Shown here: in pieces, positions 59,566-64,000 of the stretch
How positions within the stretch are numbered: position 1 is the first letter of the stretch
Layout: every line of letters starts with the position of its first letter
The notes under the pieces: model-generated
What the model saw: only the letters and a program-made list of their open reading frames with translations
The model's database searches: none
What the model was told of the DNA's origin: nothing
Program-made: the position numbers and the translations under genes
DNA from: Streptomyces sp. Tu 3180
Lineage (GTDB): Bacteria; Actinomycetota; Actinomycetes; Streptomycetales; Streptomycetaceae
Assembly: GCF_009852415.1 (NCBI RefSeq)
Contig: NZ_WOXS01000002.1
Location: 7,108,001 to 7,172,000 of the forward strand
Direction: 5' to 3'
DNA length: 64,000 nucleotides

Positions 59566-59668
59566 TACCTATGGCCGCAATGAAACAAACTTTGTCCTGA
59601 GTGTGGATAAACAAGAAAGCGGCCGGTACGGTTCCACAGGTTCATGACAGCTACGTGGGGAGTCCGGC

Positions 59669-60655
59669 ATGGACAGACGCGGCTTCAACCGGCGGGTGCT
59701 GCTGGGCGGCGCGGCCGCCGCGACATCGTTGTCCCTCGCTCCCGAGGCCGTGGGCGCGGGCGGACCGGCGAAGACCGCGCCCGCCGGGGGCGAGGTGAAG
59801 CGGATCAAGCTGTACGCCGAGAGACTGGACGGCGGGCGGATGGGCTACGGCCTGGAGAAGGGCAAGGCCTCGATCCCCGGTCCCCTCATCGAGCTCAACG
59901 AGGGCGACACGCTGCACGTCGAGTTCGAGAACACCATGGACGTACCCGTGAGCCTGCACGTCCACGGCCTGGACTACGAGATCTCCAGCGACGGCACCAA
60001 GCAGAACAAGAGCGACGTCGAGCCGGGCGGCACCCGCACCTACACCTGGCGCACCCACGCCCCGGGCCGGCGGAAGGACGGCACCTGGCGGGCGGGCAGC
60101 GCCGGCTACTGGCACTACCACGACCACGTGGTCGGCACGGAACACGGCACGGGCGGCATCCGCAACGGCCTGTACGGCCCGGTGGTCGTGCGCCGCAAGG
60201 GCGACGTGCTGCCCGACGCGACCCACACGATCGTCTTCAACGACATGACGATCAACAACCGGCCGGCGCACACCGGCCCGGACTTCGAGGCGACCGTGGG
60301 CGACCGCGTCGAATTCGTCATGATCACGCACGGCGAGTTCTACCACACCTTCCACATGCACGGTCACCGCTGGGCCGACAACCGCACCGGCATGCTCACC
60401 GGTCCCGACGACCCGAGCCAGGTCATCGACAACAAGATCTGCGGCCCGGCGGACTCCTTCGGCTTCCAGGTGATCGCGGGGGAGGGCGTCGGCGCGGGTG
60501 CCTGGATGTACCACTGCCACGTCCAGAGCCACTCCGACATGGGCATGGTGGGCCTGTTCCTGGTGAAGAAACCGGACGGCACGATCCCGGGGTACGACCC
60601 GCACGAGCACCACCACGGCGCGGACTCCGGGGGAGCGGAGGAACACGCGCACTGA
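59669..60655 (+). CDS. Small two-domain laccase (SLAC-type multicopper oxidase)
   Basis: 328 residues. The N-terminus MDRRGFNRRVLLGGAAAATS is a Tat signal. The sequence is nearly that of the small laccase of Streptomyces coelicolor as I remember it. Copper-ligand clusters are HVHGLDYE, GYWHYHDHVVG, HTFHMHGHRW and YHCHVQSHSDMGM, giving type 1, 2 and 3 sites in a trimer-forming two-domain enzyme. It oxidises phenols and other one-electron donors while reducing oxygen to water. The 174-base divergent gap is shared with the sugar dehydrogenase operon. The C-terminal tail is histidine-rich (HEHHHG). Confidence 0.95.
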   Translation: MDRRGFNRRVLLGGAAAATSLSLAPEAVGAGGPAKTAPAGGEVKRIKLYAERLDGGRMGYGLEKGKASIPGPLIELNEGDTLHVEFENTMDVPVSLHVHGLDYEISSDGTKQNKSDVEPGGTRTYTWRTHAPGRRKDGTWRAGSAGYWHYHDHVVGTEHGTGGIRNGLYGPVVVRRKGDVLPDATHTIVFNDMTINNRPAHTGPDFEATVGDRVEFVMITHGEFYHTFHMHGHRWADNRTGMLTGPDDPSQVIDNKICGPADSFGFQVIAGEGVGAGAWMYHCHVQSHSDMGMVGLFLVKKPDGTIPGYDPHEHHHGADSGGAEEHAH

Positions 60656-60978
60656 CGGCCTGCGCACGGCTCGCGAACGGGGAGGGGCTCACCCGGCGCC
60701 GACGCCGAGGACGGGTCGTTCCGCGTGCGGCCCCTTCCGGGCACGGCGGAGTGGTTCTCGGCGGACGACGCGCCGGGGAGCCGTGCGTACGGCGCGGGGC
60801 GGCGGCCGGGGGCTTCGCGCGGTCGTCCGGCGGTCCCCGGAGGGGCCCGCGCCCGGCACGGGCGGATTCCGAGGTCCGGCGGACGGCCCGGCGGACCGGG
60901 CCGAGTGATCGGAGAGCGCTCTCGCCCCCGCGGGTGCGGGGCTATCCTGTCCCGCAGCCGCAGGTGAGGAGCCCCGAC
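60656..60978. other. Intergenic region between laccase and LacI genes
   Basis: 323 bases with no gene I can support. It contains the GAGAGCGCTCTC box at 60912-60923 and the GAGGAG ribosome site of the regulator; otherwise nothing recognisable. Confidence 0.5.
60912..60923. promoter_or_regulatory. LacI-type operator GAGAGCGCTCTC upstream of the LacI gene
   Basis: A perfect 12-bp palindrome 56 bases before the regulator start, identical in its core to the site at 14660-14673. Suggests autoregulation and a shared regulon with the GH16 glucanase. Confidence 0.7.
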
Positions 60979-62019
60979 GTGACCGAGACAGTGCCGCGCC
61001 CCACCCTGGAGGCCGTGGCCGCGCGGGCCGGGGTCTCGCGGGCCACCGTCTCCCGCGTGGTCAACGGCGCCGACGGGGTCAGGGAACCCCTGGCCGAGAG
61101 GGTCAGACGAGCCGTGGACGAACTCGGGTACGTGCCCAACCAGGCCGCCCGCAGCCTGGTGACGAAACGGCACGACGCCGTCGCCGTCATCGTGGCCGAA
61201 CCGGAGACCCGCGTCTTCGCCGACCCCTTCTTCGCCCGTCAGCTGCGCGGCATCAGCAAGGAGCTGACGGCCCACGACAACCAGCTCGTGCTGCTGCTCA
61301 CCGAGGACCGCGACGACCACGCGCGCGTGGGGCGCTACCTGGCCGGCGGCCATGTCGACGGCGCGCTGGTGTTCTCGCTGCACATCGACGACCCGCTGCC
61401 GGAACTGATCCAGCGTGCCGGGCTGCCGACGGTGTTCGGCGGCCGCCCTGACTGGGGCGGTGGCAGGGACGGCGTCGTCTACGTCGACAGCGACAACCGG
61501 GGCGGCGCCCGGGACGCCGTACGGCACCTGCTCGGCCTCGGCCGCAGCCGCGTCGCGCACATCACCGGCGCCCTCGACCAGACCTCCGCGGTGGACCGGC
61601 TCGACGGCTTCCGGGACGTCATGGTCGACGCCGATCCGCGACTGGTCGTGGAGGGCGACTTCACCCCGGCCGCGGGCGAGCGGGCGATGCGGGAACTCCT
61701 CGGCCGCTGTCCCGACCTGGACGCGGTGTTCGCCGCCAACGACCTCACGGCGGCGGGTGCCCTGCGCGTGCTGCGCGAGCACGGACGGCGGGTGCCGGAC
61801 GACGTGGCGGTCGTCGGCTTCGACGACATGCTGCCGATCGCCGAGCAGACCGACCCGCCGCTCACCACGGTCCGCCAGGACATCGAGGAGATGGGCCGCC
61901 TGATGGCCCGTCTGCTCCTGCGCGACCTCGACCGCACCGCGGCCGCACCGGAGGACGTGGGCGGCGCCCCCTCCAGCGTGATCCTGCCGACGACCCTGGT
62001 GCGGCGCGCCTCCGCGTGA
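60979..62019 (+). CDS. LacI-family transcriptional regulator
   Basis: 346 residues from a GTG with GAGGAG upstream. The helix-turn-helix and hinge read TLEAVAARAGVSRATVSRVV, then NGADGVREPLAERVRRAV, then LGYVPNQAARSL. The periplasmic-binding-like sensor domain follows (AVAVIVAEPETRVFADPFFARQLRGI, VDSDNRGGARDAVRHLLGLG, DAVFAANDLTAAGALRVL, VAVVGFDDMLPIAEQTDPPLTTV). It should respond to a sugar or glycoside. The palindrome in its own promoter recurs upstream of the GH16 gene, so secreted glucan degradation may be one target; control of the neighbouring laccase or sugar dehydrogenase is possible too. Confidence 0.93.
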   Translation: MTETVPRPTLEAVAARAGVSRATVSRVVNGADGVREPLAERVRRAVDELGYVPNQAARSLVTKRHDAVAVIVAEPETRVFADPFFARQLRGISKELTAHDNQLVLLLTEDRDDHARVGRYLAGGHVDGALVFSLHIDDPLPELIQRAGLPTVFGGRPDWGGGRDGVVYVDSDNRGGARDAVRHLLGLGRSRVAHITGALDQTSAVDRLDGFRDVMVDADPRLVVEGDFTPAAGERAMRELLGRCPDLDAVFAANDLTAAGALRVLREHGRRVPDDVAVVGFDDMLPIAEQTDPPLTTVRQDIEEMGRLMARLLLRDLDRTAAAPEDVGGAPSSVILPTTLVRRASA

Positions 62020-62117
62020 GGTTCGGACACGCCCGTCCACGTGTTCCGGCGGCGGATCGCCGGCGGACGGTGGAAGACTCGGCGGAGCAGGCGACGGGAC
62101 CCCTCGCAGGAGGCATC

Positions 62118-62912
62118 ATGCTCACCACCCGCTTCGTCGACGGCGCCCCGAACTGGATCGACGTCGGCACGCCCGACGTCGAGGGCGCCACGTCCTTCTA
62201 CGGCGGCCTCTTCGGCTGGGAGTTCCGGTCGGCGGGACCCGACGCCGGCGGCTACGGCTTCTTCGAGATGGCCGGCAGGATCGTCGCGGGCGCGATGCGG
62301 ACCACGCCGGAGCAGGGGCCGCCCGCGTGGACCGTTTACTTCCGGAGCCCCGACGCGCAGGCCACGGCGCGGACCGCCCGGCAGGCCCGGGGCGGCGTGC
62401 CCGTGCCGCCGGTGGACGTGGCGGACCAGGGCAGGTCGGCGATCCTCGCCGACCAGGCGGGCGTCTCCTTCGGTGTCTGGGAGCCCGGCCTCCGCAAGGG
62501 CATCGAGGCCGCCGGCGAGGTCGGCTCGCTGTGCTGGGTCGAGCTGTACACGCCGGACATCGCCCGGGCCGCCGCCTTCTACCACGCGGTCCTCGGCTGG
62601 GAGACCTCGGCGGTGACCTTCCCCGGCGGCGTCTACACCTCCGTCAACCCCGCCGGGACCGGGGAGGAGGGCTTCTTCGGCGGCCTGGTCCCCCTGGCCG
62701 ACGATCCCACGGAGGCGGAGTCCGGACAGCCGTACTGGCTGCCCTACATCGGGGTGGACGACCCGGACGCCGCCGTCGCCAAGGCCGTCGAACTGGGCGG
62801 CCGGGTCCGGATGCCCGCCACCTCCCTGGCCGGGGTCGGCCGCCTGGCCCGCCTCGAGGACCCGTACGGCGCGCGCTTCGCCGTCCTCAGGGGCGATCCG
62901 CGGCAGACCTGA
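62118..62912 (+). CDS. VOC-family protein with two glyoxalase-like domains
   Basis: 264 residues from ATG 62118 with AGGAGG upstream. Two repeats of the vicinal-oxygen-chelate fold are evident: NWIDVGTPDVEGATSFYGGLFGWEF at residue 10 and CWVELYTPDIARAAAFYHAVLGWET near 135, each ending in a bleomycin-resistance-like strand (SAILADQAGVSFGVWEPG; RLARLEDPYGARFAVLRG). This is the CFP30B/hydroxylase-like group widespread in actinomycetes; reaction unknown. It follows the LacI gene by 98 bases. Confidence 0.87.
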   Translation: MLTTRFVDGAPNWIDVGTPDVEGATSFYGGLFGWEFRSAGPDAGGYGFFEMAGRIVAGAMRTTPEQGPPAWTVYFRSPDAQATARTARQARGGVPVPPVDVADQGRSAILADQAGVSFGVWEPGLRKGIEAAGEVGSLCWVELYTPDIARAAAFYHAVLGWETSAVTFPGGVYTSVNPAGTGEEGFFGGLVPLADDPTEAESGQPYWLPYIGVDDPDAAVAKAVELGGRVRMPATSLAGVGRLARLEDPYGARFAVLRGDPRQT

Positions 62913-62993
62913 CGCCGAGCCGGGTCCGGCGGGGGGAACCGGCGGTTCCCCCGCGCGCCGCCGTGTGTTCCCCGCCGGGGTGACGCCATCATC

Positions 62994-63032
<39 letters not shown>

Positions 63033-63151
63033 CGGGCACACACACGGACACGGACGCCGGCGCGGACACGCACACGGACGGACGAGCGGTGCCGGGCCGC
63101 GTTGATGCGGCGTTGATCGAACGTTTTTCGCCGCCCGCCACGCTTTTGGCC

Positions 63152-63397
63152 ATGTACACCGAAACGTTGCCGTCGCCCGACCTCACCTGGCAGGAGCAGG
63201 CGCTGTGCGCGCAGACCGGGGGAGACTTCTTCTTCCCCGAGCCGGGCAGCTCGGTCCGTGAGGCCAAGCGGATCTGCGGTCTCTGCCCCATCCGCGCCGC
63301 CTGCCTCGACTACGCCATGGCCCACGACATGCGCTTCGGCGTCTGGGGCGGCCTGTCGGAGAGGGAGCGGCTGGAACTGCGGCGGGCGGGCCGCTGA
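63152..63397 (+). CDS. WhiB-family iron-sulfur regulator
   Basis: 81 residues from ATG 63152; the frame is open to 63089 but this start gives the usual family length. The four cluster-binding cysteines are C19, C42, C45 and C51 (C-x22-C-x2-C-x5-C), followed by GVWGG at 63-67 and the basic tail RERLELRRAGR. WhiB-like proteins carry a [4Fe-4S] cluster sensing oxygen or nitric oxide and act with sigma factors. Which Wbl paralogue this is I cannot tell. No partner gene is adjacent. Confidence 0.93.
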   Translation: MYTETLPSPDLTWQEQALCAQTGGDFFFPEPGSSVREAKRICGLCPIRAACLDYAMAHDMRFGVWGGLSERERLELRRAGR

Positions 63398-63479
63398 GCG
63401 GCCGGGCCCGGGAGACCGGGGCCCGGCGGCGTCGGCGGCCCGCCCGTCCGGGCGGCTTCGGGCCGGTCCCGGCCCGGTC

Positions 63480-64000
63480 TCAGCGCGGCGCGCGCGCCGC
63501 CATCCGGGCCTTGCGGGCCGCCAGCTTCTCGTCGAACTTCCGCGCCTCCGCGTCCAGGCCGCCCATGAACAGGCCGAGCTCCTCCTGGGCCTTGAGGCCC
63601 TCGGGGCCGAGGCCGTCGATCTCCAGGACCTTCAGGAAGCGCAGCACCGGCTGGAGCACGTCGTCGTGGTGGATGCGCAGGTTGTAGACCTCGCCGATGG
63701 CCATCTGCGCGGCGGCCCGCTCGAAGCCGGGGATGCCGTGTCCGGGCATCCGGAAGTTCACGACCACGTCCCGCACCGCCTGCATCGTCAGGTCGGGGGC
63801 CAGCTCGAACGCCGACTTCAGCAGGTTGCGGTAGAAGACCATGTGCAGGTTCTCGTCGGTCGCGATGCGGGCCAGCATGCGGTCGCAGACCGGGTCGCCG
63901 GACTGGTGGCCGGTGTTGCGGTGCGAGATGCGGGTGGCCAGCTCCTGGAAGGCGACGTAGGCGACCGAGTGCAGCATCGAGTGCCGGTTGTCCGACTCGA
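63480..64000 (-). CDS. Acyl-ACP desaturase, ferritin-like (N-terminus beyond window edge)
   Basis: About 173 C-terminal residues are visible; the frame is open through base 64000 (ESDNRHSMLHSVAYVAFQELA continues upstream), so the gene's start is outside. RIATDENLHMVFYRNLL holds one E-x-x-H of the di-iron centre of plant-type stearoyl-ACP desaturases, found as DesA1/DesA2 in mycobacteria and widely in Streptomyces. It inserts a double bond into acyl-ACP using oxygen. The C-terminal tail KLAARKARMAARAPR is basic. Confidence 0.9.
   Translation of the reverse strand, partial: ESDNRHSMLHSVAYVAFQELATRISHRNTGHQSGDPVCDRMLARIATDENLHMVFYRNLLKSAFELAPDLTMQAVRDVVVNFRMPGHGIPGFERAAAQMAIGEVYNLRIHHDDVLQPVLRFLKVLEIDGLGPEGLKAQEELGLFMGGLDAEARKFDEKLAARKARMAARAPR

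Overview
The window is very GC-rich, its codons end mostly in G or C, and many genes overlap as ATGA or GTGA. Gene content (a WhiB protein, an F420-type PPOX enzyme, a small laccase, OpcA/Zwf, many TetR/XRE/Rrf2 regulators, many secreted proteins) points to a Streptomyces chromosome. I saw no rRNA, tRNA, CRISPR array, insertion sequence or phage gene.

Layout. 1-6497: a truncated serine hydrolase, a PPOX enzyme, then a quinate/shikimate catabolic locus (MHS transporter, TetR regulator, NAD-type quinate/shikimate dehydrogenase, QuiC-like 3-dehydroshikimate dehydratase) with two matching TetR-type dyads. 6554-12925: a histidine phosphatase and the pentose-phosphate operon zwf-opcA-pgi-gnd, whose usual first genes survive only as remnants: a shrunken transaldolase still open and coupled to zwf, and a scrap of transketolase. 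13187-22454: a secreted GH16 glucanase, a GH4 glycosidase, an ATP-grasp protein, a metallophosphoesterase coupled to a phosphopantetheinyl transferase, and an XRE/metallopeptidase pair divergent from a MmyB-like sensor protein.

22749-43103 is a sulfur-acquisition island. It holds a sulfonate-type binding protein whose ATPase partner is a remnant, a cysteine-free Rrf2 (CymR-like) regulator, an SfnB/DszC-like flavoenzyme, a flavoprotein, two amino-acid-type permeases, two binding lipoproteins, one ATPase, an N-acetyltransferase, four luciferase-like monooxygenases and a GST-like protein. Four tiny ORFs with an R-x-H-[IV]-D-[LF] signature precede these units and look like attenuation leader peptides. 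Three of them sit next to a shared dyad, TYCCTA-N9-TAGGRA, the best candidate for the Rrf2 operator. The gene set parallels the Bacillus ytm/sna/cmo operon for S-alkylcysteine salvage.

40234-54585: a vanadium-haloperoxidase-like protein, a Tat-exported phospholipase C, a DMT transporter with a PAP2 protein divergent from a TetR gene (elaborate repeats between), a DUF2510 protein, a broken LuxR-type large ATPase regulator, a DUF3048 lipoprotein and a zinc alcohol dehydrogenase. 54750-62019: a secreted module of ThuA/PQQ sugar dehydrogenase and a cupredoxin-3-keto-glycoside hydrolase fusion, divergent from a small laccase, then a LacI regulator whose upstream GAGAGCGCTCTC box also lies upstream of the GH16 gene about 46 kb away. 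The window ends with a VOC protein, a WhiB protein and a truncated acyl-ACP desaturase.

Recurring themes are gene decay that keeps open, GC-rich frames; strong bidirectional hairpin terminators between convergent genes; and layered control (operator plus leader peptide) of sulfur genes.
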